Shown: piece by piece, positions 9,130 through 16,920 of the stretch
How the letters are laid out: each line of letters opens with the position of its first letter
How positions within the stretch are numbered: position 1 is the first letter of the stretch
DNA from: Treponema sp.
GTDB lineage: Bacteria > Spirochaetota > Spirochaetia > Treponematales > Treponemataceae
NCBI GenBank assembly: GCA_016281495.1
Contig: JAEEIU010000002.1
Span: forward strand, 1-64,000
Direction of reading: 5' to 3'
Length of the DNA: 64,000 bases
Position numbers and translations under genes: made by a program
Notes under the pieces: generated by a model
Told to the model about the DNA's origin: nothing
Seen by the model: the letters and a program-made list of their open reading frames with translations, nothing else
Database searches by the model: none

Positions 9130-9672
9130 ATGATACTGCTGGTTGTAGACACACAAAAAGGATGCTTTAATGAAAATCTTTATGCATTTGAAACTGTGAG
9201 GAAAAACATAAAACTGTTAATTAAAACAGCAAGAGAAAACGGTGTAGAGGTCGTATATGTCCAGCATGATGACGGTCCTGGCACTGATCTGGACAAATCT
9301 GCGGACAACTATGAAATATACGAGGACTTTGCCCCAAGAGACGGTGAACGGCGTTTTGAAAAGAATGTAAACAGCGCATTCCACCCTATGACAGGACTGA
9401 CAGAATACCTGCGTTCAAAAGGAGAAAAAGACATCATAACAATCGGAGTGTCAACAGACTATTGCATGGATGCCACAATCAAAAGTGGATTTGAAAATGG
9501 ATTCAACATATTGGTTCCTGCATACACAAATTCAACCTTTGACAATCCATATTTTGACAAGGAAACCGCCTACAAATATTACAACGAATTCATGTGGGGA
9601 AAACGTTACGCAAAAATCATCACCGTCGACGAGGCCATCCTGCTACTTCAATCAAAAAGAGTTTCAAATTAA
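9130..9672 (+). CDS. Isochorismatase-like cysteine hydrolase
   Basis: The 180-residue protein has the full cysteine-hydrolase triad of the isochorismatase superfamily: D7 in LLVVDTQKG, K78 in RFEKNVNSAF and C112 in GVSTDYCMDAT. Members hydrolyse isochorismate, nicotinamide, N-carbamoylsarcosine or ureido compounds; the short form without extra domains is compatible with a nicotinamidase-like or general amidohydrolase role. Cytoplasmic. TTGGAGG ahead of the ATG follows a run of nine T residues at the end of the upstream intergenic region. Confidence 0.85.
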   Translation: MILLVVDTQKGCFNENLYAFETVRKNIKLLIKTARENGVEVVYVQHDDGPGTDLDKSADNYEIYEDFAPRDGERRFEKNVNSAFHPMTGLTEYLRSKGEKDIITIGVSTDYCMDATIKSGFENGFNILVPAYTNSTFDNPYFDKETAYKYYNEFMWGKRYAKIITVDEAILLLQSKRVSN

Positions 9673-9680
9673 ACTGAGTA

Positions 9681-9709
9681 TAGAACTTTTAGTTCATTTT
9701 TGATAAAAT
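9681..9709 (+). promoter_or_regulatory. Promoter, TAGAAC-N17-TAAAAT
   Basis: A TAGAAC -35 hexamer at 9681-9686 and TAAAAT -10 at 9704-9709 are spaced by 17 nt. The -10 ends 6 nt before the ATG at 9716 and no purine-rich ribosome site intervenes, so the mRNA is probably leaderless. The same -35 variant recurs at 12456 and 14026. Confidence 0.6.
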
Positions 9710-9715
9710 AAAATA

Positions 9716-10234
9716 ATGGATGGAAAATTAAAAATACGTGATGCACAAATTGAAGATGCAGAACGTCTTGTTGAAATATACTCTTATTATGTCTTGAATA
9801 CGGCAGTTTCTTTTGAATATAAAGTGCCGTCTGTTGAAGAGTTCAAGGATAGAATCATAAAAGTTAAGAAAAAATTTCCGTACCTTGTATGCGAAAAAAA
9901 CGGCACTATTGTAGGTTATGTTTATGCCAGTGCCTATAGCGAACGGGAAGCATACAGCTGGACAGTTTCAACATCAATCTATGTCGATAAGGATAACCGG
10001 CGGCAAGGAATAGGTTCTTTCCTTTATGCCAACCTTGAAGAAAAGCTTAAGCATATGGGGATAAAAAACATTCTTGCTGGAGCGGCCTTTACTGAAACAG
10101 AGGATGAATATCTTACTCATGACAGCCCTAAGTTTCATGAAAAAATGGGATATATGCGTGTTGCCCAATTTAAGGAAGTCGGTAAAAAGTTCGACCGATG
10201 GTATGACCTTGTCTGGCAGCAGAAAAAGATTTAG
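9716..10234 (+). CDS. GNAT acetyltransferase, phosphinothricin-acetyltransferase type
   Basis: The 172-residue protein matches the Pat/Bar-like GNAT subgroup: IRDAQIEDAERLVEIYSYYV near the N-terminus, a VSFEY segment, YVYASAYSEREAYSWTVSTSIYV in mid-protein, the acetyl-CoA loop DNRRQGIGSFLY near residue 92 and a C-terminal YDLVW. Members acetylate phosphinothricin, methionine sulfoximine or other amino acid analogues. No ribosome binding site is visible; the start lies directly after a -10 box. Substrate specificity cannot be read from sequence. Confidence 0.85.
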   Translation: MDGKLKIRDAQIEDAERLVEIYSYYVLNTAVSFEYKVPSVEEFKDRIIKVKKKFPYLVCEKNGTIVGYVYASAYSEREAYSWTVSTSIYVDKDNRRQGIGSFLYANLEEKLKHMGIKNILAGAAFTETEDEYLTHDSPKFHEKMGYMRVAQFKEVGKKFDRWYDLVWQQKKI

Positions 10235-10318
10235 GAGGCCGAATCAAATGCTTGACTGTCTAGCCGTTGCTCTTGTATGTCCTTGCATATATTGTTAAAC
10301 TTTAACTAGAGGTGTTTT

Positions 10319-10393
10319 ATGAAAAAAAAAGTTGGAATAATAAACAGCAATAAAAATCTTTTCATGATAGAAAAAGATATTGAAGAATTGTAA
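10319..10393 (+). CDS. Orphan 24-codon reading frame, possible gene remnant
   Basis: An AGAGGTG ribosome-like site is followed by ATG and 24 codons starting MKKKVGIINSNKNLF and ending at TAA. The N-terminal hydrophobic strand followed by an S/N-rich turn is like the start of a Rossmann-type protein, so this may be the surviving 5' end of a deleted gene. The next promoter (-35 at 10380) begins inside it. Expression is unproven. Confidence 0.25.
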   Translation: MKKKVGIINSNKNLFMIEKDIEEL

Positions 10394-10409
10394 AAATGTG
10401 TTTTATAAT
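10380..10409 (+). promoter_or_regulatory. Promoter, TTGAAG-N18-TATAAT
   Basis: TTGAAG at 10380-10385 and a perfect TATAAT at 10404-10409 are separated by 18 nt. Transcription would start near 10416, leaving a leader of about 117 nt before the gene at 10533. Confidence 0.6.
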
Positions 10410-10415
10410 ATAGAC

Positions 10416-10532
10416 AACAAGATATCTGGTACTTCTGCCTTTACTTACCTTAACTGACTGCATAAGGTTTTATACCTGATATTGGAAAAATCATTATTAA
10501 GACACCCAAACTGAGGGGTCGAGGAGAAAAAA
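10416..10532 (+). promoter_or_regulatory. Structured 5' leader
   Basis: The leader can fold into a long interrupted hairpin: ATATC at 10422-10426 with GATAT at 10478-10482, GGTA at 10428-10431 with TACC at 10473-10476, and an inner CCTTA (10448-10452) with TAAGG (10463-10467). A second stem pairs GAC-CCC around 10501-10507 with GGGGTC at 10515-10520, directly against the GAGGAG ribosome site. This could be a regulatory RNA element; no known riboswitch class was recognised. Confidence 0.35.
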
Positions 10533-11096
10533 ATGAAAAAATTCTTTTTATTATTGGCATTGGTAATGGCTGGAACTTTTGTTTTTGCAAATGATTACGA
10601 ACCGGAAAAGAAAGTTACTGAATTAAATGATGATGTTGCCATGTACTTTGGAGGAATGGTTTCAAAGGGAATAGGAGTAACAGCCTTACAGAGCAATGTC
10701 TTTCCCCAAGGAAAGTCTGATATCACAATTGCATCCGCTACTGGAAAAAAGTTTGAGATAACAGGACTTAAATGCACTTCCATGGTACAGGCTTTGGATA
10801 ATGATAATAATGAAGTGGCTTACATGGTCACATTTTATACCCTAAAGAAATCTTCATTAAAAAAATTGAACAAGTTGATTAAGAAAAATCAAGTAAAGTT
10901 CTCCACCCTTATTGAAGCAATTGGTGACAAGGATTTAGATTCAGAAACAGCAGGAACAGAAGAAGAGCCTGATACGGATACTTTTTCAACACTCAGAAAC
11001 CTTCAGGTATATGATATTTTTGTAAAGCCATCAGGTGGAAAAGAGATACAGCTTCAAGTCTATCTGGAAGATTTCCAGAATGCCGAGGATTTGTAA
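10533..11096 (+). CDS. Secreted hypothetical protein
   Basis: The 187-residue product has a clear signal peptide (MKKFFLLLALVMAGTFVFAND) and GAGGAG 6 nt before its ATG. The mature part is beta-rich by eye with an acidic stretch (TAGTEEEPDTD) near residue 150. No domain was recognised. It has its own promoter and a structured leader, so it is probably regulated separately from its neighbours. It is followed by two palindromic elements before the next gene. Confidence 0.7.
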   Translation: MKKFFLLLALVMAGTFVFANDYEPEKKVTELNDDVAMYFGGMVSKGIGVTALQSNVFPQGKSDITIASATGKKFEITGLKCTSMVQALDNDNNEVAYMVTFYTLKKSSLKKLNKLIKKNQVKFSTLIEAIGDKDLDSETAGTEEEPDTDTFSTLRNLQVYDIFVKPSGGKEIQLQVYLEDFQNAEDL

Positions 11097-11110
11097 TTAT
11101 TTTTTGCGAT

Positions 11111-11137
11111 GGTCATTCCGGACTTGATCCGGAATCC
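11111..11137. repeat. Dispersed palindromic repeat, copy 1
   Basis: ATTCCGGA (11115-11122) and TCCGGAAT (11128-11135) form a perfect 8-bp stem around CTTGA. The whole 25-27 nt unit is the exact reverse complement of the copy at 18866-18891, and a variant sits at 29314. This is the pattern of a REP-like intergenic element. It is known in kind from many bacterial genomes. Confidence 0.8.
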
Positions 11138-11139
11138 AA

Positions 11140-11177
11140 TTACATGAGAAATGTATATTTTTACTTTTCTCATGTAA
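11140..11177. repeat. Perfect 12-bp inverted repeat
   Basis: TTACATGAGAAA at 11140-11151 pairs perfectly with TTTCTCATGTAA at 11166-11177, with a 14-nt AT-rich loop. It abuts the REP-like repeat. No terminal T-run follows on the + strand, so it is not a classical terminator; it may be a stabilising hairpin on the upstream mRNA or part of a composite mobile repeat. Confidence 0.6.
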
Positions 11178-11210
11178 AAATGAAGACAAAAACGTTGGAG
11201 ATTATTAAAA

Positions 11211-12431
11211 ATGAGAAAAAGATTATTGATGATTCAGTTATTATTTATTTCTTTATTTATGGCTTTTAGTGCACCAAATGTTAGTTTGAATAAGGAAATG
11301 TATGTTAAAGAGAACCTTAGATTGCGCTCCAAAGAATCTACTTCTAGTTCTATTGTTGCAGTGATGAGGACCGGCTCCAAAGTAAAGATTGTAAAATTGG
11401 GGAAAGAAGAAACAATTGATTCAATCAAAAGCAATTGGGTAAAAATCGAAGTCCTTGATGGAAAAACCAACAAAGGAGAAACCATAGCAAAGGGAACTAC
11501 AGGCTGGTGTTTTGGCGGTTATTTGGCCGATTATGTAGGAAGGTATGATTATCTTGATTTAAGCAATAATAATTTTAAGATTAAAAAAATAGACTTCAAA
11601 AACGACATAGATGCATCTGCCTGGAATAAATTAGCAGGATATTATTTTTTGGGTGGCCCACACCAGACAATTCCGGACCCAATTGAAATAGACACTCCAT
11701 GGGGCAAGGATTACGGTGGATTCAGCTTAGGCTGTAGTTCAATTTCATATGAAAATGGTATATGGAATCTTGGTGGCGACGGAGATGCGGAGATCTTTGA
11801 ATTGGTAAGCATTTCTAAGGACGGAAAGTCTTTTACCATGAAAAATGAATATTATTCACAAGTATGGAAAATTGACGGTGAGTATTTATATATCAATAAT
11901 ACAAAATATTACAAAATCACTGGACCTGATTGCTATAAAAGATTTTTAAAAGAATTTGTGCGAAAATACAACGAATCCGTTAAACCATTTATACAGAACA
12001 ATAATGAAACAACGAAAAAAATTGAAACCATCTCATATGAAATCCTGAAGGCACTTGCTGATGGAAATATAAAAGAATATTCAAAATACGTAAGCAAAGA
12101 TTTGTTTGTAAATTTAAAAATAGGTGATTATAGGGAAAAGTCTCTTTTCACATATAAAGAATTAACTGACGAATCTGAAGATGTTAAAAAAGCCTTCGAC
12201 TTTATGAAATCAGATTTATCATCTCACACAAACAACATTGACACATTACAGCCTAAGGTAAATGAATTTTTAAGAATAACAACAGAAAAATTCAAAGCCA
12301 ACTACCCTTCTGCAAATTATCTTGTTGAATATATTTTCAATGATTATGAAGCGATTGATTTATTTTTTAAGGTAGAAAATGACAAGATAATCCTCGTTGG
12401 ACTAAATGAATATTCCGTGTTTAGAAGGTAA
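11211..12431 (+). CDS. Secreted SH3b-domain protein
   Basis: The 406-residue product has a signal peptide ending at about residue 20 (MAFSA). An SH3b-like domain spans roughly residues 28-108 (YVKENLRLRSKESTSSSIVA to TGWCFGGYLADY). A middle segment (residues 140-240) resembles a small beta-barrel that senses or stores a ligand, and the C-terminal 160 residues are helical and charged. TTGGAG lies 10 nt upstream. Its SH3b domain with the TISSIKGNW/DSIKSNWV insertion closely parallels the gene at 13038. Function is unknown; an envelope role is inferred. Confidence 0.75.
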   Translation: MRKRLLMIQLLFISLFMAFSAPNVSLNKEMYVKENLRLRSKESTSSSIVAVMRTGSKVKIVKLGKEETIDSIKSNWVKIEVLDGKTNKGETIAKGTTGWCFGGYLADYVGRYDYLDLSNNNFKIKKIDFKNDIDASAWNKLAGYYFLGGPHQTIPDPIEIDTPWGKDYGGFSLGCSSISYENGIWNLGGDGDAEIFELVSISKDGKSFTMKNEYYSQVWKIDGEYLYINNTKYYKITGPDCYKRFLKEFVRKYNESVKPFIQNNNETTKKIETISYEILKALADGNIKEYSKYVSKDLFVNLKIGDYREKSLFTYKELTDESEDVKKAFDFMKSDLSSHTNNIDTLQPKVNEFLRITTEKFKANYPSANYLVEYIFNDYEAIDLFFKVENDKIILVGLNEYSVFRR

Positions 12432-12455
12432 AATGCAGCGGGTTAAATTGAATAT

Positions 12456-12484
12456 GGAACTTTTAGCTCCTTTTTGTTATGATG
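12456..12484 (+). promoter_or_regulatory. Promoter, TGGAAC-N17-TATGAT
   Basis: TGGAAC at 12456-12461 and TATGAT at 12479-12484 with 17-nt spacing lie upstream of the gene at 12519. The spacer is nearly identical to that of the promoter at 9681, apart from a few bases, suggesting common descent of these intergenic blocks. Confidence 0.55.
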
Positions 12485-12518
12485 AAAAGTGAAATAACCT
12501 ATTTTGCAGGTGTGTTTT

Positions 12519-12995
12519 ATGAAAAAGAAATTGCTTACCATTTTTATACTTTTTATTCCCTTCTTTGTCTGGACAGAAACAGTCCAAAAGCAAAAAACAT
12601 TTGATAACTGGACGGTTACTTTAAATGAAAAGGAAAAAACTCTTCAAATAATTGACTCTGACGGGACAACCAGTGTTCCTAAGGAGTATTTAGAAAAAAA
12701 AGAATCTTCTGACGAACAATCATCTGAATCAAAGAAAAGATCCATAAAAAAATTGAATGCAAAGAAAGAACGTGTGGTTATAAAGTGCATTCAAGTTACA
12801 CTCATTCATGGTCAAATTGAAGACCTTGAACTAATTTACAATTCACTAAATTCCGTTTCAGATTGCAAGAATCTAGATTTACAAAAAATGGGATTTTATA
12901 CTGGTGTCGCCAAAAGTATAAGCAAAAATTCTAAAACAGGCGAAATTACATCTCTTACTGACCTTATAATCAGCAATGATATTGAATGGGAATAG
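12519..12995 (+). CDS. Secreted hypothetical protein
   Basis: The start at 12519 is chosen because AGGTG at 12508-12512 is well spaced and the product then begins with a signal peptide (MKKKLLTIFILFIPFFVWTE). The 158-residue protein is lysine-rich with a polar low-complexity stretch (residues 60-85, many S, E, K). No family was recognised. An in-frame ATG at 12504 would put the ribosome site inside the coding region and is rejected. Confidence 0.65.
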   Translation: MKKKLLTIFILFIPFFVWTETVQKQKTFDNWTVTLNEKEKTLQIIDSDGTTSVPKEYLEKKESSDEQSSESKKRSIKKLNAKKERVVIKCIQVTLIHGQIEDLELIYNSLNSVSDCKNLDLQKMGFYTGVAKSISKNSKTGEITSLTDLIISNDIEWE

Positions 12996-13037
12996 GGTTT
13001 GTTATAGAACAACACTTACTTGAATATTGGAGGAAAT

Positions 13038-14018
13038 ATGAGAAAAACTTTTTTCATTTCAACAGTTTTATTAATTCTTTTATTCTGCTCCTGCACACCC
13101 AAAAATAAAGAAGAAGTTGAACTGAACACTATTAAAACTGAACCACAAAATACTATATCAAGCCCAACTAAAGAAACAGAAACTGAAATTCAACCTGTAA
13201 AGAAAGAATACAAAAATTATTTATCCATTACTTCCGACAAAATCTTTCTTGTAACAGATGGACCATTAAACGTAAGAAAAGAATCATCTACTACGTCTGA
13301 TATTCTTACACAATTACAGACTTTTGAAGTTGTTGAAATCTTAGAAATTGAAAAAGAGGATACTATTTCATCGATAAAAGGAAACTGGCTTAAAATAAAA
13401 AAAGAAAAGAAAGAAGGATTCATTTTTTCTGGTTATGGTTTGATCTTGAATGGGAAAAATTATATTAATAAGTTTGACGATTTTTCTAAAATATTTCCAG
13501 AAAATTGGATTGTTGATAATACAAAAAACTATTTATTCGAAGATTCTGGAGAATGTGTCGTTAGATTAGATTACTTAATTACAACTCTACAAGATCATTA
13601 TATAAATTTGAAAATATATTTAAAACCTAAAGACATGGAAAATACAGACTCTCTCATCCAGAAATATAATTTGGAATTCAAAAATTCCAACCCAAATTTC
13701 GGCATGGGAGATTCATACAAGAGAGTAATAAAATCCGAAAAATTTCAAACATTAACTTCTGACAATATTCTTTACTTTTGCGACGATTGGGGTTCAGGAG
13801 TTTCTTACGATATATTTGCTTTCTTAAGGGAAAAAGAGTTTTTAAATGATTTTGAGGCAATTCAGTTTGTCTATACAAACCTCTGGGCCAAGAACAACGA
13901 GGACGTCTATTTGATTGACAATGACTACATCAAGGAATGCAGGGAAAATGGAAATCTTGATTCAATAAATTATCAAGTTATAACAGAGATAATGCAGAGA
14001 CTGATATATAGTGAATAA
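13038..14018 (+). CDS. Lipoprotein with SH3b domain
   Basis: The start at 13038 follows GGAGG at 13029-13033. The 326-residue product has a lipobox LLFCSC (Cys19), then a Thr/Glu/Lys-rich linker of about 40 residues, then an SH3b-like domain (VTDGPLNVRKESSTTSDIL to GFIFSGYG) closely resembling that of the gene at 11211. The last 180 residues are unrelated to any family recognised. It is predicted to be surface or periplasm exposed. Confidence 0.75.
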   Translation: MRKTFFISTVLLILLFCSCTPKNKEEVELNTIKTEPQNTISSPTKETETEIQPVKKEYKNYLSITSDKIFLVTDGPLNVRKESSTTSDILTQLQTFEVVEILEIEKEDTISSIKGNWLKIKKEKKEGFIFSGYGLILNGKNYINKFDDFSKIFPENWIVDNTKNYLFEDSGECVVRLDYLITTLQDHYINLKIYLKPKDMENTDSLIQKYNLEFKNSNPNFGMGDSYKRVIKSEKFQTLTSDNILYFCDDWGSGVSYDIFAFLREKEFLNDFEAIQFVYTNLWAKNNEDVYLIDNDYIKECRENGNLDSINYQVITEIMQRLIYSE

Positions 14019-14025
14019 AACCACA

Positions 14026-14054
14026 TAGAACTTATTGCAATATTCTGTTATGAT
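14026..14054 (+). promoter_or_regulatory. Promoter, TAGAAC-N17-TATGAT
   Basis: TAGAAC at 14026-14031 and TATGAT at 14049-14054 with 17-nt spacing precede the gene at 14078. This is the third copy of this -35 variant in the array. Confidence 0.55.
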
Positions 14055-14077
14055 GAAAATTTTTATGAAGGAAAACA

Positions 14078-14515
14078 ATGGATAAAGGATTTTTTGAAAA
14101 TTGGTTCACTTGCTTGAATGATGGACTTGAAAAAATGAGCGGAGAAGAATGCAGCCGACTTTTTTCTGAATGTGCAAACTTCTGCTCCCATGATGCCCTT
14201 AAGTATTTATATTTGTCCTTGTTTAATGAATGCGGAAAGAATTTTGACAAGTTTTTCCCCAGACTATCGGAAAAGAAAGACCTTGATGGCAAAGTAATTG
14301 AACCAGGGAAAGTTTACGAATTGACTTTTACAAAATGTGGTTGTCCATTACATTCTCAGATGAATGTTGACTCCGAACGTCTATGCGAATGTTCCACCCA
14401 AAGCATGATTTGTGTTTTTGAATCTCTTGCTCCTGAAAAAGAATTTAAAATCGAACGCATTGAATCAATCCTTGTCGGTGGAGAAAAATGTATTCACAGG
14501 ATAACAATTGAATAA
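14078..14515 (+). CDS. Cysteine-rich hypothetical protein
   Basis: The 145-residue cytoplasmic protein has an unusually high cysteine count. Paired cysteines in the C-terminal half (CGCPLHSQM near residue 90 and CECS near 108) and others at the N-terminal half (CANFC) suggest a metal or Fe-S site, although this is not proven. AAGGAA lies just before the ATG. Similar small Cys-rich proteins of unknown function occur in anaerobic gut bacteria. No activity can be assigned. Confidence 0.65.
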   Translation: MDKGFFENWFTCLNDGLEKMSGEECSRLFSECANFCSHDALKYLYLSLFNECGKNFDKFFPRLSEKKDLDGKVIEPGKVYELTFTKCGCPLHSQMNVDSERLCECSTQSMICVFESLAPEKEFKIERIESILVGGEKCIHRITIE

Positions 14516-14548
14516 TAAACCAAACTAACCGCCCGGAGGTTATTTATC

Positions 14549-15238
14549 ATGAAGAAAAACACCATATTTTTATTGTTCTGTATTATAATCACTGGTTGTT
14601 ATAAAAACACACCCAAGTCAGATTTAGAAATTAATGATGTTGTACCACAAGAAACCAATAACACTGAGTTAACGGATATCCCTGATGAATTAAAACTTCC
14701 AAAAGTTGATGTTGAAAAAGAACTGGCAGAATATTTTTATACGGAAAAACCTGATTATTATGTGATTAATAATATCTTACAATATCCGAAAGTTCAGTCA
14801 GCCGATAAAATAGATCACAAACATATTTCTCATGAATTCGACGGAGCGCTAACAGATAAGAACACATTCAAATTTAAGTATAATGATGATGAAATTACCG
14901 TTGAAATTATTTGTGAATATCTTAATACATCTGTAAAACACTTTCTATTCTCTTTTGACACCCATATCGAAGCAACAAAAGGTTATTACGAATACGGAGA
15001 TGCAATCGATGCATTAAAAAACCGAAACTTTGAGACCAATTCAAAAGAAGTAAAAATCAAATCTTCTCTGAATGAAGACAAAAAGACAGGATATATCTTT
15101 TTAGACAGAATCTCAAAAACCTATGAGTCCGCACATGATATTTACGGTTCGTTTTATATAATTATATCTTCTGATGGAGACATTGAAAACCTTAAAGATT
15201 ATTTCGACAAGGTTAAAAATGAAATCTGTTATTGGTGA
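14549..15238 (+). CDS. Hypothetical lipoprotein
   Basis: The 229-residue product has the lipobox IITGC (Cys17) and a CGGAGG ribosome site 10 nt upstream. The mature protein starts with a polar linker and then a mixed alpha/beta domain with many K, D, Y. No domain was recognised. It is part of the AT-rich secreted set. Confidence 0.7.
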   Translation: MKKNTIFLLFCIIITGCYKNTPKSDLEINDVVPQETNNTELTDIPDELKLPKVDVEKELAEYFYTEKPDYYVINNILQYPKVQSADKIDHKHISHEFDGALTDKNTFKFKYNDDEITVEIICEYLNTSVKHFLFSFDTHIEATKGYYEYGDAIDALKNRNFETNSKEVKIKSSLNEDKKTGYIFLDRISKTYESAHDIYGSFYIIISSDGDIENLKDYFDKVKNEICYW

Positions 15239-15319
15239 TTTTTTAATGAAATTTAAGTTTCATATAAATATATCAATTATCATGTTGACATTCATACCAA
15301 TGCGTTTTGGAGGGGAAAA

Positions 15320-16003
15320 TTGAAAATAGGAATTATTTGTGCAGGAGATACAGAGCTTGAGCCTTTTTTGGAAAAGCTTACCGACGAATCTCCTGTTGAC
15401 AAAGCCATGCTCAAATTTCATAAATCAACTTTTGCCGGACATGAAATAACCTTTCTTTACAGTGGTGTCTGCAAGGTGAATGCCGCTATTGCTACTCAGA
15501 TTTTAATCGATGAATTTAAGGTGGATGCCGTCATCAATTCAGGAGTGGCGGGAGGAATGGATCCCAAGCTCAAAATATTTGACACAGTAATTTCCACGGA
15601 AGTTGCCTATCACGATGTTTCAGAAAACATCCTCACGGAATTCCACCCATGGATGAAATCAATTTTCTTTGATGCGGACAAAACTTTGCTTGAAAAATCA
15701 AGGACAGCCGTCAAAAACATTAAAGCAGATAGAAATATTTTCTGGGGAAGAATGGTAACAGGAGAAGCTTTTATCACCGATGACGGACGCAAGGAAATTC
15801 TTGATAAATACTCTCCCCTCTCCGTTGACATGGAAACAGCGGGCATTGCCCATGTATGTTATGTAAACAGGATTCCATTCATCGCCATAAGATGCATTAC
15901 CGACACGGCGGATCACAGCGGCGCAGAATATTTTGAGATGAACTGCAAGAAGGCATCCCAAACCGCAAGTGAAATTACCCTAGCCTTGATTGCCGAGATA
16001 TAG
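15320..16003 (+). CDS. mtnN: 5'-methylthioadenosine/S-adenosylhomocysteine nucleosidase
   Basis: The 227-residue protein cleaves MTA and SAH to adenine and the thio-ribose product, recycling methionine-pathway by-products. It has E12 in the N-terminal GIICAGDTELEP segment, the VNSGVAGG glycine-rich turn, SVDMETAGIAHVC (the purine/ribose-binding MExxA motif) and IRCITDTADH (catalytic Asp). The start codon is TTG at 15320, supported by GGAGGGG at 15310-15315 and by the expected family N-terminus. Length matches the family. It stands alone, 82 nt after the preceding lipoprotein gene. Confidence 0.85.
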   Translation: MKIGIICAGDTELEPFLEKLTDESPVDKAMLKFHKSTFAGHEITFLYSGVCKVNAAIATQILIDEFKVDAVINSGVAGGMDPKLKIFDTVISTEVAYHDVSENILTEFHPWMKSIFFDADKTLLEKSRTAVKNIKADRNIFWGRMVTGEAFITDDGRKEILDKYSPLSVDMETAGIAHVCYVNRIPFIAIRCITDTADHSGAEYFEMNCKKASQTASEITLALIAEI

Positions 16004-16040
16004 TAAAATATTCTTATAATTTACACGGAAAAGGATTTGT

Positions 16041-16835
16041 ATGGAAATAAGGGAGATTTCACAGACAGGCAACAGGGACTTTTGGCTCAACAAGATAGCA
16101 GAAGCTGACTGGTCGGCCGGAAAATATCTTTATGTTCTATTGAATGACGGCTCTTTTTATAATATTTATGGAACAAAATCAAAAGTTTTTCTTCTTACTC
16201 AAGGTGAAGATTTGATTTCATTTTGTACTTTCTCGGAAACAGATGACATACCGGATACAGAATTAACACCATGGATTGGATTTGTCTATACCTACCCTGC
16301 TTTCCGTGGCAAAAGGTGCATTGGAAAACTGATTGAATACATTTATCATATTGCAAAAGAACAAGGACATAAATCCATCTTTATTTCAACAGACCAAAAG
16401 GGATTGTACGAAAACTTTGGCTTTAAGTTTTTCAAGGAAATGAAAGACCGCCGCAACGAAATGTCTCTGGTCTATAAAATTGACATTGAAACAAAAGATT
16501 ACAGCAGCATAATCGGCCGTACCGTAAAGGGAAAAATTGACCGCCCATTGGGAAGTCATCATCCACGCCACAGGGAAATGGTTTACCCAATCAATTATGG
16601 TTATGTTGACAATGTTTTTGCCGGAGATGGAGCCGAACAGGATGTCTACGTTTTTGGAACAAACGAAACCCTTGAAACATATCAAGGAAAAGTGATAGCC
16701 GTCCTGCACCGCCTTAATGATGTGGAAGACAAGTGGATTGTTGCCATTGACGGAAAGGATCATTCAAACGAAGAAATCCTACAAGCCGTTTCATTTCAAG
16801 AGCAATATTTCATGAGTGAATTGTACAGGGCATAA
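16041..16835 (+). CDS. GNAT acetyltransferase fused to inorganic-pyrophosphatase-like domain
   Basis: The 264-residue protein has two modules. Residues 1-150 are a GNAT fold (ISFCTFSETDD strand, YPAFRGKRCIGKLIEYI acetyl-CoA loop, GLYENFGFKFFKEM). Residues 160-255 carry VKGKIDRPLGSHHPRH, YPINYGYVD and GDGAEQDVYVFG, the pattern of a family related to soluble inorganic pyrophosphatase that I know as a stand-alone protein in Firmicutes. The join is in one unbroken frame. TATAAT at about 16013 and AAAAGGA precede the ATG. Whether the second domain hydrolyses pyrophosphate or another phosphate is unknown. Confidence 0.75.
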   Translation: MEIREISQTGNRDFWLNKIAEADWSAGKYLYVLLNDGSFYNIYGTKSKVFLLTQGEDLISFCTFSETDDIPDTELTPWIGFVYTYPAFRGKRCIGKLIEYIYHIAKEQGHKSIFISTDQKGLYENFGFKFFKEMKDRRNEMSLVYKIDIETKDYSSIIGRTVKGKIDRPLGSHHPRHREMVYPINYGYVDNVFAGDGAEQDVYVFGTNETLETYQGKVIAVLHRLNDVEDKWIVAIDGKDHSNEEILQAVSFQEQYFMSELYRA

Positions 16836-16860
16836 CCACCTTGAAATATTTCTAATTATA

Positions 16861-16890
16861 TTGACACTTAAAGGCTTTATCCCATAAAAT
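16861..16890 (+). promoter_or_regulatory. Promoter, TTGACA-N18-TAAAAT
   Basis: A consensus TTGACA at 16861-16866 and TAAAAT at 16885-16890 with 18-nt spacing precede the lipoprotein gene at 16921. Confidence 0.6.
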
Positions 16891-16920
16891 TATAATTAGA
16901 TGAGAAAAGATGGGGGCAAC

